Assembly: GCF_014201355.1 (NCBI RefSeq)
Contig: NZ_JACHEG010000001.1
Span: forward strand, 1,364,001 to 1,428,000
Reading direction: 5' to 3'
Source of the DNA: Aliirhizobium wenxiniae
GTDB lineage: Bacteria > Pseudomonadota > Alphaproteobacteria > Rhizobiales > Rhizobiaceae
Length of the DNA: 64,000 nucleotides
The notes under the pieces are model-generated. The model saw only the letters and a list, made by a program, of their open reading frames with translations. It made no database searches and was not told the origin of the DNA. Numbering within the stretch: position 1 is the stretch's first letter; every line of letters starts with the position of its first letter. Shown in pieces: positions 55,374-64,000 of this stretch. Position numbers and translations under genes: made by a program.

Positions 55374-56105
55374 GTGGCGGATAAGGCTTTGCTGAACAGC
55401 GGACCTCTGGTGATTTTCGACTGCGACGGCGTGCTCGTCGACAGCGAACCGCTTTCGGTCAGGGTTCTGGTCGAAGCGCTCAACCGCCACGGTATCGACA
55501 TGGCCGAGGAGGAAGCCTACCAGCGCTTCCTCGGCCGCAGCCTCGCCACCATGCGGCAGGTCATGGACGAGGAATACGATTTCCACACCGGCCCGGAATT
55601 CCTCGAAACGCTGCGTCTCGATCTCTACGATCTGTTCAAGACCGACCTTCAGCCGATCGACGGCATTGCCGAAACGCTCGATGGTCTGGCGCTTTTGAAC
55701 CTGCCGCGCTGCGTTGCATCCTCCAGCCAGCCGGAGCGCATCCGCCTGTCGCTCAGCATAACCGGCATTCTCGACAAGCTGGAGCCGCATATATTCAGCG
55801 CCTCCATGGTCAAGAACGGCAAGCCCGCGCCGGATCTCTTCCTCCATGCCGCCGAGCAGATGGGCGTAACGCCCGCAAACTGCATCGTCATCGAGGACAG
55901 CCCCGCCGGCATCGAGGCGGCGCAGCGCGCCGGAATGACCGTTTTCGCCTTTACCGGCGGATCGCATGCCTGCGTCCCTGGATATCGTGAACGGATCGAC
56001 GAACTTTCGCCCGATCTCATATTTGACGCCATGCCGGATTTGCTCCACCTTGTAAAAAACCACATGGAGGGTCGCGGAGGAAAGTCTTCCCAACGGGCGG
56101 TCTGA
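55374..56105 (+). CDS. HAD-superfamily hydrolase, probable sugar phosphatase
   Basis: The 243-residue product has the HAD motif I DCDGVLVDS (Asp-x-Asp), a cap domain (about 20-90), motif II VASSSQPERIRLSL and motifs III/IV KPAPDLFLHAAEQM and VIEDSPAGIEAAQRAGM. It belongs to the beta-phosphoglucomutase/sugar-phosphatase group. It starts with GTG, with GAGG overlapping the mtlK stop. A phosphatase in a polyol catabolic operon may remove dead-end phosphates, as known HAD repair phosphatases do; this is inference. Confidence 0.88.
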   Translation: MADKALLNSGPLVIFDCDGVLVDSEPLSVRVLVEALNRHGIDMAEEEAYQRFLGRSLATMRQVMDEEYDFHTGPEFLETLRLDLYDLFKTDLQPIDGIAETLDGLALLNLPRCVASSSQPERIRLSLSITGILDKLEPHIFSASMVKNGKPAPDLFLHAAEQMGVTPANCIVIEDSPAGIEAAQRAGMTVFAFTGGSHACVPGYRERIDELSPDLIFDAMPDLLHLVKNHMEGRGGKSSQRAV

Positions 56106-56160
56106 TCGTCATTGAGGAAGAGTTTGCCGCGAGCGGTACAGGGACAGGAAACAGATCTGG

Positions 56161-57741
56161 ATGCGTGATCACCTCGTTGCGGTCGATATCGGCACGACCA
56201 GCGCGCGTGCCGGCGTTTTCGACAGCAGTGGCCGAATGCTTGCCAAGGCCAAACATCCGATCCGGATGTTTCGCCCCAGGGAAAGCCATGCCGAACATTC
56301 CTCGCAGGATATCTGGGCCGCCACCTGCCATGCCGTGAAAGCCGCGATGGCCGAGGCCAGCATCGAGCCTTCAAGCATCGCCGCAATCGGCTTCGACGCC
56401 ACCTGTTCGCTCGTCATGCGCGACCGGGACGGCAAGCCGCTTTCCGTTTCCACCACCGGCGCGCCCGAGCAGGACACGATCGTCTGGCACGATCACCGCG
56501 CGATCCGCGAAGCCGACGAACTCTCCGCCTCCGGCCATCACGTCCTGGATTTCTCCGGCGGTTCGCTATCGCCCGAAATGGAAATGCCGAAGCTGAAATG
56601 GCTGAAGCAAAACCGACCGGAAAGCTGGGAAAAATCCGGTTTCATCTTCGATCTGGCCGACTTCCTCACCTGGAAGGCAACCGGATCGGCCGAACGCTCG
56701 CGCTGCACCGTCACCGCCAAATGGAACTATCTGGCGCATGAGACGCCCGGCTGGAAAAGCGATTACCTGAAGCTCGCCTACCTCGAAGACCTCAAGGAAA
56801 AAGCCGGGCTGCCGGAAGGCACTGCCGAAGTTGGCTCCAGCCTCGGCAAACTGTCGGAAGAAGCAGCTTCGCAGCTTGGCCTCGATACGCAAGTCGAAGT
56901 GTCCCCCGGCCTGATCGATGCCTATGCCGGCGCCTTCGGTGCGCTTGCCGGTGCTGCCAGCAATGCGGAACTCGAAACCAGCGTTGCGCTGATCGGCGGC
57001 ACATCCAGCTGTATCGTCGCCTTCTCACGCGATCCGAAACCGGGCCGCAGCCTCTGGGGTCCCTATTACGAAGCGGTCCTGCCCAAACATTGGCTCGTCG
57101 AAGGCGGTCAGTCGGCGGCAGGTGCGCTGCTCGATCATATCGTCCAGATGCATGCAGCAGGCGGCGAGCCGACCTCGGATCTGCATGGCCGCATCATCGC
57201 CCGCATTGCAGAACTCCGCTTTGAGACGGACGGCGATATCGCCCCCAACCTGCATATCCTGCCGGATTTCCACGGTAACCGTTCGCCGCTGGCCGATCCG
57301 CATGTCCGCGGCGTCATCACCGGCCTTACCCTCGACACGTCCTTCGATGGACTGTGCCGCCGCTATTGGCGCAGCTGCGTGGCGATCGCGCTCGGCATCC
57401 GCCACATCCTCGATACCATGGTCGGTTTCGGTTATCGTTTCGAAACCCTGCATGTCACCGGCGGCCATGTGAACAACCCGCTGCTCGTCGAGCTTTACGC
57501 CGATGTCACCGGCTGCCGGGTCGTGGTGCCGCAGACAAGTGACGCAGTCCTGCTTGGCACCGCCATGACCGCCGCAGTCGCCGGTGGCCTGCATTCCTCT
57601 CTCTTTGCCGCCGGCGAGGCCATGCAGGCGGGCGGCACCGAATATCTGCCGAACCTCACCCGCAAGGCCGCATACGACCGCGATTACCGCCGCTTCCTCA
57701 CCATGGTCCGCCATCGTGAGGAATTGAGGGAACTGGCCTGA
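56161..57741 (+). CDS. FGGY-family pentulokinase, probable D-ribulokinase
   Basis: The 526-residue product is an FGGY sugar kinase (HLVAVDIGTTSARAGVFDSSG start; VALIGGTSSCIVAF middle; FETLHVTGGHVNNPLLVELYADV ATP site). It contains GFDATCSLVMRD, and I recall the TCSLV motif as marking the D-ribulokinase branch of the family, so it probably makes D-ribulose 5-phosphate. It has AGGAAA upstream and ends the operon with mtlK and the HAD gene. A kinase for fructose or D-xylulose would be expected for a mannitol or arabitol route, so this points to ribulose. Confidence 0.86.
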   Translation: MRDHLVAVDIGTTSARAGVFDSSGRMLAKAKHPIRMFRPRESHAEHSSQDIWAATCHAVKAAMAEASIEPSSIAAIGFDATCSLVMRDRDGKPLSVSTTGAPEQDTIVWHDHRAIREADELSASGHHVLDFSGGSLSPEMEMPKLKWLKQNRPESWEKSGFIFDLADFLTWKATGSAERSRCTVTAKWNYLAHETPGWKSDYLKLAYLEDLKEKAGLPEGTAEVGSSLGKLSEEAASQLGLDTQVEVSPGLIDAYAGAFGALAGAASNAELETSVALIGGTSSCIVAFSRDPKPGRSLWGPYYEAVLPKHWLVEGGQSAAGALLDHIVQMHAAGGEPTSDLHGRIIARIAELRFETDGDIAPNLHILPDFHGNRSPLADPHVRGVITGLTLDTSFDGLCRRYWRSCVAIALGIRHILDTMVGFGYRFETLHVTGGHVNNPLLVELYADVTGCRVVVPQTSDAVLLGTAMTAAVAGGLHSSLFAAGEAMQAGGTEYLPNLTRKAAYDRDYRRFLTMVRHREELRELA

Positions 57742-57758
57742 AGTTCGGGTGACCCCGC

Positions 57759-58160
57759 TTATGTCCGGGATTTATCCTGCGATATCTCGCCTGCACCCGG
57801 CAGCGGATCGAAGAACAGGTAAAGCCCGCTGATCTGCCCGTCGCGAGCAATGATGAAGTCGGTCCCGGCATAGGCTGGCGGCTCGCCGGGCAGACCGGAA
57901 ACCCAGCGCACCCTGCCCGCCGTTTCCTGCAGAACTTCAGCCGGGCCGAGCTCGCTGTAGCGATAATCCGGATGGGACGCACGGATCACACCCGCGATCC
58001 GCGCGATCTCCACTGGCCCGCGATAGATCCCGTGCGGCTCGTGGAATTCCGCATCCGGCGTGAAGATTTCCGCAGCAACAGCCTGCCGGCGCGCCTCATC
58101 AGCCTCGCCGAAAACCTCCTGCAGATTGCGCTTCAGCAGTGTCGCAATGTCGTAAGTCAT
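57759..58160 (-). CDS. SnoaL-like (NTF2 fold) protein
   Basis: The 133-residue product shows the small alpha+beta NTF2-like pattern: an N-terminal helix (LLKRNLQEVFGEADEARRQAVA), TPDAEFHEPHGIYRGPVEIARI, and a closing strand-rich part with FFDPLPG. These domains bind or turn over small molecules in varied pathways. AAGGAG precedes the ATG at 58160. It lies after the SDR gene on the same strand with 82 bases between, so the two may be co-transcribed under the divergent LysR regulator. Confidence 0.82.
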   Translation of the reverse strand: MTYDIATLLKRNLQEVFGEADEARRQAVAAEIFTPDAEFHEPHGIYRGPVEIARIAGVIRASHPDYRYSELGPAEVLQETAGRVRWVSGLPGEPPAYAGTDFIIARDGQISGLYLFFDPLPGAGEISQDKSRT

Positions 58161-58242
58161 CGTCAGTCTCCTTGAGGAAAGCCACGCGTCCGCTTGGGAT
58201 ACATTCGGGACGCGCGGATGAGCTTCAACGTTCAGGCAGGCC

Positions 58243-58995
58243 TCAGATCTGCACCTGACCACCATCGACGAAGAGTTCGACGCCATTGACGAAGCTTGCA
58301 TCGTCCGAGGCAAGGAACAGCACCGCCTTGGCGATCTCTTCCGGCTGACCGACGCGGCCGGCAGGGATCAGGCTTGCCAGATAATCCTTCGTGCCTTCCG
58401 CCTGCGCACCGCCGCCGAACAGTTCGTTCAGGCCGGCCGTGTCGGTGACACCGGGGCTGACGGCATTGACCCGGATATGGCGGTCCTTCAGGTCGAGGAT
58501 CCAGTTGCGGGCGAAGCTGCGGATCGCGGCCTTGGTGGCGGAATAGACGCTGAAGGCAGGCGTGCCGGAAATGCTGGTCGTCGATGAGGTCAGCACGATC
58601 GAACCGCCATCACGCATCAGCGGCAAAGCCTTCTGCACGGTGAACAGCACACCCTTCACATTGCTGTCGAAAGTCGACTGGTAATGCTCTTCGGTGATCG
58701 AGCCGAGCGCTGCAAATCCACCACCGCCGGCATTGGCGAAGACGACGTCGATATGGCTGTGCTTCTGCTGGACCGCATCATAAAGCCGGTCGATATCGGC
58801 AAGCTTGCCCATGTCGCCCTGTACGCCGGTCACGCGACCACCAATGGTCTTGACGGCAGCATCGAGCGCGTCCTGACGACGGCCGGTAATGAACACCGAA
58901 GCACCCTCGCCGGCAAACGCCTTGGCAGTGGCAAGTCCGATACCGCTGGTGCCGCCGGTAACGATGACGACCTTGTTTTCAAATCTCTGAGCCAT
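58243..58995 (-). CDS. Short-chain dehydrogenase/reductase
   Basis: The 250-residue classical SDR has the cofactor motif TGGTSGIG (about 14-21), NAGGG, and catalytic Ser (LTSSTT) and YSATK (Tyr-x3-Lys near 151-155). AAAGGAG precedes the ATG. Arg residues after the second beta strand (ITGRRQDAL) suggest NADPH preference. Substrate unknown. Divergent from a LysR gene, with an 11-bp inverted repeat between. Confidence 0.92.
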   Translation of the reverse strand: MAQRFENKVVIVTGGTSGIGLATAKAFAGEGASVFITGRRQDALDAAVKTIGGRVTGVQGDMGKLADIDRLYDAVQQKHSHIDVVFANAGGGGFAALGSITEEHYQSTFDSNVKGVLFTVQKALPLMRDGGSIVLTSSTTSISGTPAFSVYSATKAAIRSFARNWILDLKDRHIRVNAVSPGVTDTAGLNELFGGGAQAEGTKDYLASLIPAGRVGQPEEIAKAVLFLASDDASFVNGVELFVDGGQVQI

Positions 58996-59048
58996 TGTCT
59001 TTCTCCTTTAATCTTGCGGTTCGTTTTCCGCTGGATAAGAAATGCATC

Positions 59049-59095
59049 TGGAACGATGATTTCGAAAGTCGGCAAAATCGACACTCATCGTTCCA
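59049..59095. promoter_or_regulatory. 11-bp inverted repeat between SDR and LysR genes
   Basis: TGGAACGATGA (59049-59059) and its exact complement TCATCGTTCCA (59085-59095) flank 25 bases, 54 bases from the SDR start. Wide inverted repeats with tetrameric LysR spacing are typical of such divergent regions. Confidence 0.75.
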
Positions 59096-59109
59096 TATGG
59101 AGAACGATG

Positions 59110-60039
59110 ATGCGCCTCGATCTGAATGATCTTGTCTATTTCGCTGAAGTGGTCGCCCATGGCGGTTTTGCCCCCGCCGGGCGCGCGCTGCGCGAACCGA
59201 AATCCAAGCTCAGCCGCCGCGTGGCAGGATTGGAGACTCGGCTCGGCGTGCGCCTGATCGAACGTTCAAGCCGCCGCTTCCGGGTGACGGATGTGGGACA
59301 GGTCTTCTATCAGCGCTGCAAGGCCATGCTCGCCGAGGCGGAACTGGCGCAGGCTCTCGTGGCCGAAGCGAAATCGGAACCGGAAGGCCTGGTGCGCTTC
59401 AGTTGCCCGACCGGACTGGTCGAGCCGATATCGGGTCTGGTCAACACATTCCTAGACCGCCACCCGAAAGTGCAGCTGCAGCTCGTGGCGGTCGACAGGC
59501 CGGTCGATCTCATCGAGGAACGGATAGACATTGCGCTGCGCGTCCGCACCACAATCGACAGTGACGCATCGCTCACCATGCGCTCGCTCGGCAAATCGAT
59601 CCGTATTCTCGTTGCAAGCCCGCAACTCGCCAGCCGGGTAGCCAGTATCGAACAGCTCGCCTCCCTGCCGACACTCGCAACCAGCGACGATGCGAGCGAA
59701 CTGGAATGGCATCTGGAAACCGATGACGACCGAAGGCACATTGTCCGCCACGCTCCGCGCATGGGCTGCGGTGATTTCGCCGCGGTCCGCGCGGCCGCAA
59801 TCGCCGGTCTCGGTATCGCCCTTCTACCCGATCACACCTGCCGTCAGGCGCTGGAAGACGGAACGCTTGTCCGCATCCTGCCCGCCTGGCGCGGCATCAC
59901 CGGCATCGTCCATCTTGTCTTCACCACCCGCCGCGGCCTGCCGCCGGCGGTGAGAAAATTCATCGACCATCTGGCGGCGAATTTCCCCAAGGATGCGCTG
60001 GACGATCCGCAGTTCCGAAGTCGCATACCTGTGACGTGA
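59110..60039 (+). CDS. LysR family regulator, divergent from the SDR gene
   Basis: The 309-residue product has a LysR HTH (DLVYFAEVVAHGGFAPAGRALREPKSKLSRRVAGLETRLG, about 7-46) and an effector domain. Two adjacent ATGs exist; the second (59110) is better spaced from GGAG. It probably controls itself and the SDR gene through the inverted repeat upstream. Inducer unknown. A 28-base perfect palindrome follows as terminator. Confidence 0.92.
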   Translation: MRLDLNDLVYFAEVVAHGGFAPAGRALREPKSKLSRRVAGLETRLGVRLIERSSRRFRVTDVGQVFYQRCKAMLAEAELAQALVAEAKSEPEGLVRFSCPTGLVEPISGLVNTFLDRHPKVQLQLVAVDRPVDLIEERIDIALRVRTTIDSDASLTMRSLGKSIRILVASPQLASRVASIEQLASLPTLATSDDASELEWHLETDDDRRHIVRHAPRMGCGDFAAVRAAAIAGLGIALLPDHTCRQALEDGTLVRILPAWRGITGIVHLVFTTRRGLPPAVRKFIDHLAANFPKDALDDPQFRSRIPVT

Positions 60040-60053
60040 GGTACTGAAATACG

Positions 60054-60081
60054 AATGAGGCGGCACATGTGCCGCCTCATT
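60054..60081. terminator. Perfect palindromic terminator between lysR and chemoreceptor genes
   Basis: Two 14-base arms (60054-60067 and 60068-60081) are exact reverse complements with no spacer and T residues after. It lies 15 bases after the lysR stop and serves convergent genes. Confidence 0.82.
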
Positions 60082-60121
60082 GATTTTCGCAGATCGGCAT
60101 TCATATGCCGGTCGATTGCCA

Positions 60122-62218
60122 TCAGGCAGCGCGGCTGTAGGATCCGCGAGCATCCGAGACGACGGCTGCACCAAGACGGAACTGCGCAAGCAGCGTCTTG
60201 AGAGCCGTGGCTTCCGACGCCAGACCATGGCTGGCCGCCGTCTGTTCCTCGACCATGGCGGCGTTCTGCTGCGTGCCCTGGTCCATCGTATTGACGGCAG
60301 TGTTGATCTCGTTGAGGCCAGTCGACTGCTCGCGGGTCGCGGTAACGATCGCCTGGATGTGACCGTTGATCTCCTGCACCTCGGCCACGATGGCCTCTAA
60401 CCTGGTACCGGTCTCGCCGACACGGCTGACGCCCTGCTGCACCAGAGTGCCGGATGCGTTGATCAGCTCCTTGATCTCCTTCGCCGCCTGGGCGGAACGC
60501 TGGGCCAGTTCGCGAACTTCCTGCGCCACAACCGCAAAACCCTTGCCGGCTTCACCCGCGCGCGCGGCCTCGACACCGGCATTCAGCGCCAGAAGGTTGG
60601 TCTGGAAGGCGATCTCGTCGATCACGCCGATGATCTTGGAGATCTCCGAAGACGAACGCTCGATATCTTCCATGGCGCGTACGGCTTCACGTACGATATT
60701 GCCGGAATTTTCGGCGTTGGAGCGGGTCCGGCTAACCAGACGACCGACTTCTTCAGCACGATGGGCACTATCACGCACCGTCGTGGTGATCTCTTCCAGT
60801 GCTGCAGCGGTTTCTTCGACCGAGGCGGCCTGCTGTTCCGTGCGGCGTGCCAGATCGTCGGCCGCATGGCGGATTTCCGAAGCGCCGGCATCGATATTGC
60901 GGGCATTGTCACCCACCCTGGTCAGCGCGCCGTTCAGCTTGCCGATCGAGGTATTGAAGTCTTCGCGCAGGCTGTCGAGTTCGGCCACGAAGGGAGAGGT
61001 GATGCGATATTGCAGGTCGCCGTCGGAAAGATGCGACAGGCCCTTTGCCAGTTCGTCGACGGCAAAACGCACATCCGCTGCATTGCGGGCAGAAACGCGT
61101 TCGCGTTCGCCACGCTCACGCTCCGAAAGCGTCCGTGTCTCTTCCGCATCTCCCTCAAGACGCAGGCGCTCGACAGCATTGCTACGGAACACGGCAACCG
61201 CCGCAGCCATCGAGCCGATCTGGTCGGTGCGATCCTGGCCGGGAATGGCAGTGTCGAGATTGCCGGCTGCAAGCTTTTCCATTGCAGCCGTCATGGCGGT
61301 CACCGGCGAGATGACGATGCGGCTTAAAAGCGTTGCGAGGAAAGCGATCATGGCGACGACCGCAAGCACGGTTGCAATGGTAGCAGCAACACGGAACTTA
61401 CCGAGAGCAGCATAGGCATTGTCCCTGTCGACGACGAAGCCGAGGCTCCATTCTGCATTCGGCAGGCCGACAACCGGCAGGAAGCTCACGAGCTTGCCCT
61501 TGTCAGCAATCGCAGTCTCGGAAATCTCTGAACCGATCTTCGGTGTATCGGTTGGAAACAGGTCGGCAAGCGTCTTGTTGACGAAAGCCGGGTCCGGATG
61601 GAGCAGGATCTTGCCGGCCTTGTTGACCAGGAAGGCATGACCTTCAGGTCCTGCATCGACCGAATTGATAGCCTGTACCAGTGTATCGAGCGAGAAATCG
61701 CTGGCAACGACACCTATGAACTTGCCGTCTTTTTCGACTGGAATAGCAGCCGTGATCATCAACTTCTTGTCGGACGCCGAAACATAAGGCTCCGTCAGGA
61801 CCGGCCCGTTCAGGCTAACGGCCTGCTTGTACCAGCCGCGCTTGCGCGGATCATAATCAGCGGGTAGCGGCAGGTTGGGCCACTGCGTCATCTCGCCGTC
61901 GGCCTCGCCGCCGAAATAGGTGGAGACGAACTGGCTGGCGAGAACATCGTTATCAAGAATGGCGAAACGCGACGCAACGTCGGTGCTCTTCTCGATGTTC
62001 TTGGCAACGGTGTCGGTAAGCATGAAACGACCACTCAGCCAATTGGCGATGCTCTCCGATGCCTGTTTGCCGGTGGAGTCGATGTTGCGGGCAACGGACT
62101 CTGCCACGCCATCTCGCTGAAGACTGTCGATATAGATCGAAAAGGCGCCGAAGGCAGCCGCGACGAGTAGTGACGCGGCAAGCAGGATACGCGTCATGAG
62201 ATTTGATCTTTTGGTCAA
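60122..62218 (-). CDS. Transmembrane methyl-accepting chemotaxis protein with Cache-type sensor
   Basis: The roughly 698-residue product has a first membrane helix ([23 protein letters not shown]), a periplasmic dCache-like sensor of about 250 residues ([33 protein letters not shown]), a second helix ([22 protein letters not shown]), a HAMP domain ([25 protein letters not shown]) and a signalling domain with tip [20 protein letters not shown] near 530. Start choice is open: the TTG at 62218 has AGAGGA 9 bases before it; an ATG at 62197 gives the helix directly but lacks a ribosome-binding site. Ligands of dCache receptors are often amino acids. Confidence 0.93.
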   Translation of the reverse strand: MTKRSNLMTRILLAASLLVAAAFGAFSIYIDSLQRDGVAESVARNIDSTGKQASESIANWLSGRFMLTDTVAKNIEKSTDVASRFAILDNDVLASQFVSTYFGGEADGEMTQWPNLPLPADYDPRKRGWYKQAVSLNGPVLTEPYVSASDKKLMITAAIPVEKDGKFIGVVASDFSLDTLVQAINSVDAGPEGHAFLVNKAGKILLHPDPAFVNKTLADLFPTDTPKIGSEISETAIADKGKLVSFLPVVGLPNAEWSLGFVVDRDNAYAALGKFRVAATIATVLAVVAMIAFLATLLSRIVISPVTAMTAAMEKLAAGNLDTAIPGQDRTDQIGSMAAAVAVFRSNAVERLRLEGDAEETRTLSERERGERERVSARNAADVRFAVDELAKGLSHLSDGDLQYRITSPFVAELDSLREDFNTSIGKLNGALTRVGDNARNIDAGASEIRHAADDLARRTEQQAASVEETAAALEEITTTVRDSAHRAEEVGRLVSRTRSNAENSGNIVREAVRAMEDIERSSSEISKIIGVIDEIAFQTNLLALNAGVEAARAGEAGKGFAVVAQEVRELAQRSAQAAKEIKELINASGTLVQQGVSRVGETGTRLEAIVAEVQEINGHIQAIVTATREQSTGLNEINTAVNTMDQGTQQNAAMVEEQTAASHGLASEATALKTLLAQFRLGAAVVSDARGSYSRAA

Positions 62219-62632
62219 CCGAGGTGTTCCTCTGATGAGCGCCGATAAACTCGGCTGCTCGTTGGCATTGTTCTGAGTGGGGGAGACATGCCGCAAGGCA
62301 AGGGCGGGAACGCTTCATGCGACCGTGACGCGGGCTAAGACCGCAAGCATCCGCATGAATAAAACCAAATTCTAAACTTTGAATAAAAAACAAACATACG
62401 CAATTGCACGCCGTGCGGGCGTACAAATATCACGCACAACAGAAAATTGCTTCAGGACGCGCAACAACCGTCAGACGAACCCGCAGGCACATTGCATTTA
62501 ATCATACTTTTACTTCGCGCTACACTTCGCTTCTGCAATTATCACGTCTTGCAACACTCGACCGCGATGCCCCTGCTTGCCCTCTCGTTCCTCACTGCCT
62601 ACATCTGCCCGGCCAACCGCCGGAGACCATGC
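62219..62632. other. Intergenic region between the chemoreceptor and EI24-type genes
   Basis: About 414 bases without a gene. An AT-rich part (about 62340-62400) contains poly-A/T tracts and is a likely promoter area for the chemoreceptor gene. An in-frame extension of the next gene exists but looks non-coding. No hairpin or repeat of note. Confidence 0.5.
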
Positions 62633-63346
62633 ATGATCCTCGACGCCGCCCGCCTTGCGTTCGTCAACCTTTTCGCACCGGAGACCCGCTCCGCCTTCTG
62701 GAAGATGCTGGGTCTGACCCTGCTCATTCTCGTCGGCCTGTGGTTCGCGCTCAGAGAGAGCTTTGCCTATTATATCTGGCCCTGGTTCGCCGCCTTCCTT
62801 CCGACAATGCCGGAATGGACCGGATGGGTGACACTGATCGCAGCCATTGCCGCCAGCATTGGCCTGGCGCTGGGGCTTGCACTTCTCATCGCCCCGATCA
62901 CCGCATTGATCGCCGGCCTGTTTCTCGATGATGTGGCGGCAGTCGTCGAAAAACGCGACTATCCGAACGACCCGCCTGGCAAGGAACTGCCGCTCGGTCA
63001 GGCAATCGCCGGCTCGATCAAGTTTCTGGGCGTCGTCATCGTCTTCAACATCATCGCGCTGCTTCTTCTGTTCATTCCGGGCGTCAACCTCATCGCCTTC
63101 TTCATGGTCAACGGTTATCTGCTCGGCCGCGAATTCTTCGAATTTGCCGCAATGCGTTTCCGCACGCCGACCGAAGCCCGTGCCTTCCGCTCGAAACATG
63201 CCTCGACAGTCCTGCTTGCCGGCATGCTGATCGCCGGTTTTCTGGCGATCCCGATCGTCAACCTGCTGACCCCGCTTTTTGCCGCGGGGCTGATGGTGCA
63301 TCTGCACAAGGCGCTTTCGGCGCGGGATCCCGGCTTTCGAGACTAA
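62633..63346 (+). CDS. EI24/CysZ-like integral membrane protein
   Basis: The 237-residue product has about five to six hydrophobic segments and fits the EI24 domain family, which includes the sulfate-uptake protein CysZ. Patterns include [48 protein letters not shown] and [25 protein letters not shown]. The ATG at 62633 is the first in frame that gives the family start; CGGAGA lies a few bases upstream. A sulfate role is not shown; members are often uncharacterised. Confidence 0.82.
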   Translation: MILDAARLAFVNLFAPETRSAFWKMLGLTLLILVGLWFALRESFAYYIWPWFAAFLPTMPEWTGWVTLIAAIAASIGLALGLALLIAPITALIAGLFLDDVAAVVEKRDYPNDPPGKELPLGQAIAGSIKFLGVVIVFNIIALLLLFIPGVNLIAFFMVNGYLLGREFFEFAAMRFRTPTEARAFRSKHASTVLLAGMLIAGFLAIPIVNLLTPLFAAGLMVHLHKALSARDPGFRD

Positions 63347-63768
63347 TCCGGCAGCGCCGATGCCTCATACATCGCGGCATATTCCGCACTCGGCGGGATA
63401 GGCTTGATGATATCGATCAGCACGCCATTCGGGTCGGCGGCAATGAAATGTCGCTGGCCGAAATCCTCGTCCCGGATATCGAGACGTATCGGCAGGCCCG
63501 CCGCCTTCAGCCGCTCATAAACCGCATCGACGTCCTCGACCTCGAAGTTCAAAAGCAGGCCGGAAACCGTGCCGCGCCCGGCTTCCGGGATTGTCTCATG
63601 GCTGCCATCAAGAATGGCGAGCGTCACATGGTCGCTTTCCTTCGACTGCAGATGAACATACCAGTCGGCGGAGAACAGCGCCTCGAAACCGAAATGCTGG
63701 GTGTAGAACGCCGCCGTTCCGGCAACATCTGCGGTCATGATGACCGGATAATAGCTGACTGCCTTCAT
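63343..63768 (-). CDS. VOC (glyoxalase/bleomycin-resistance/dioxygenase-fold) protein
   Basis: The 141-residue product has the paired beta-alpha-beta-beta-beta modules of the VOC superfamily ([74 protein letters not shown]). The start ([12 protein letters not shown]) is that of fosfomycin/bleomycin-type VOC proteins; substrate unknown. GGAGGAAA precedes the ATG. It overlaps the end of the convergent EI24-type gene by 4 bases and is divergent from a TetR gene. Confidence 0.86.
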   Translation of the reverse strand: MKAVSYYPVIMTADVAGTAAFYTQHFGFEALFSADWYVHLQSKESDHVTLAILDGSHETIPEAGRGTVSGLLLNFEVEDVDAVYERLKAAGLPIRLDIRDEDFGQRHFIAADPNGVLIDIIKPIPPSAEYAAMYEASALPD

Positions 63769-63793
63769 CTCTTTTCCTCCGTTGAGATTTAAG

Positions 63794-63811
63794 ATACATT
63801 CAGTCTGTATG
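63794..63811. promoter_or_regulatory. TetR operator 1 between the VOC and TetR genes
   Basis: ATACATTCAGTCTGTATG is repeated with one changed base exactly 30 bases further on (63824-63841). ATACA and TGTAT form its inverted ends. Confidence 0.75.
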
Positions 63812-63823
63812 TTTTCTTATAAA

Positions 63824-63841
63824 ATACATTCTGTCTGTATG
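63824..63841. promoter_or_regulatory. TetR operator 2 between the VOC and TetR genes
   Basis: ATACATTCTGTCTGTATG, second copy of the repeat, 17 bases before the tetR start, so placed for autorepression and for control of the VOC gene. Confidence 0.75.
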
Positions 63842-63857
63842 TAAATAGAGGGCCGAA

Positions 63858-64000
63858 ATGCCGCGCAGCAATCGTGAACGCACAGACGCCACCCGTACCG
63901 TTTTGCTGGATGCAGCCCGTAAGCTGTTTATCGAGAAGGGTTACGCCGAAACGGCAACGCCGGAAATCGTCGCTGCCGCCGACGTGACACGGGGAGCGCT
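63858..64000 (+). CDS. TetR family regulator, N-terminal part (runs off the window)
   Basis: The first 47 residues show a TetR DNA-binding domain ([35 protein letters not shown]). GAGGG precedes the ATG at 63858. It is divergent from the VOC gene and separated by the two 18-bp operators, so it probably represses that gene and itself. The C-terminal ligand domain lies beyond the window. Confidence 0.9.
   Translation, partial: MPRSNRERTDATRTVLLDAARKLFIEKGYAETATPEIVAAADVTRGA

Overview
The window reads as ordinary, gene-dense chromosome of a GC-rich alphaproteobacterium, most likely Rhizobiaceae (the Agrobacterium/Rhizobium/Allorhizobium group). This is suggested by the gene content (a SmoEFGK-MtlK polyol locus, SitABCD with Mur-type boxes, periplasmic gluconate dehydrogenase, an rbs-type sugar ABC operon, RirA-like iron box), by the many NTG starts with good Shine-Dalgarno sequences, and by GltX and LysS sitting side by side. 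I see no IS element, prophage, integrase, CRISPR array, rRNA or tRNA. It is a nutrient-uptake and central-carbon region rather than an accessory island.

Layout. 1-1.15 kb: metN and the first bases of metI (methionine uptake). 1.4-2.8 kb: GH1 beta-glucosidase. 3.2-7.0 kb: three-subunit membrane-bound gluconate-type dehydrogenase (Tat-exported small subunit, GMC flavoprotein, tri-haem cytochrome c). 7.3-10.3 kb: HD-GYP protein, DoxX protein and an ABC-F ATPase. 10.5-16.4 kb: minus-strand sugar operon (ABC ATPase, permease, binding protein, TIM-barrel isomerase, Gfo/Idh oxidoreductase). 16.5-19.3 kb: small conserved protein, LysR regulator, PdxI/YdbC-like aldo/keto reductase, small secreted protein. 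19.5-23.4 kb: xylose locus (LacI-type repressor, xylB, xylA). 23.6-27.3 kb: EmrAB-type efflux with divergent TetR. 27.4-28.7 kb: TerC and glutathione peroxidase. 28.8-31.9 kb: iron-siderophore-type ABC importer. 32.1-37.1 kb: SLC13-type carrier, gltX, lysS. 37.2-38.4 kb: unknown secreted or anchored protein. 38.7-42.2 kb: sitABCD manganese importer. 42.2-44.0 kb: MarR regulator and MFS carrier. 44.0-46.0 kb: 62-residue membrane protein and soluble PAS-PAS chemoreceptor. 46.2-57.7 kb: transaldolase, two SorC-family regulators and a polyol operon (binding protein, two permeases, ATPase, mannitol-type dehydrogenase, HAD phosphatase, FGGY pentulokinase). 57.8-60.0 kb: SnoaL-like protein, SDR and divergent LysR. 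60.1-64 kb: transmembrane chemoreceptor, EI24/CysZ-like protein, VOC protein and a truncated TetR gene.

Working together. The strongest theme is pentose and polyol metabolism. XylA and XylB feed xylulose 5-phosphate to the pentose phosphate pathway, of which transaldolase is part. The polyol operon has a polyol dehydrogenase and a kinase carrying the motif I associate with D-ribulokinases. A near-identical 16-bp operator (TGAGGTACGTA..) lies before xylA, before the LacI-type gene and before the 10.5-16.4 kb sugar operon, so these three units probably form one regulon and the sugar operon may carry xylose or a related pentose.

The second theme is that almost every regulator here sits beside visible operators: TetR/EmrAB (two sites 60 bp apart), MarR/MFS (three sites), TetR/VOC (two sites 30 bp apart), LysR/SDR (11-bp inverted repeat), two identical 17-bp Mur-like boxes flanking a sigma-70-like sit promoter, and an unassigned 18-bp perfect palindrome before transaldolase. 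I did not find a clearly novel multi-gene system. The most unusual items are the composition of the polyol operon, the xylose-type regulon, the mutually exclusive hairpins before terC, and the unknown 431-residue protein with a long low-complexity tail.
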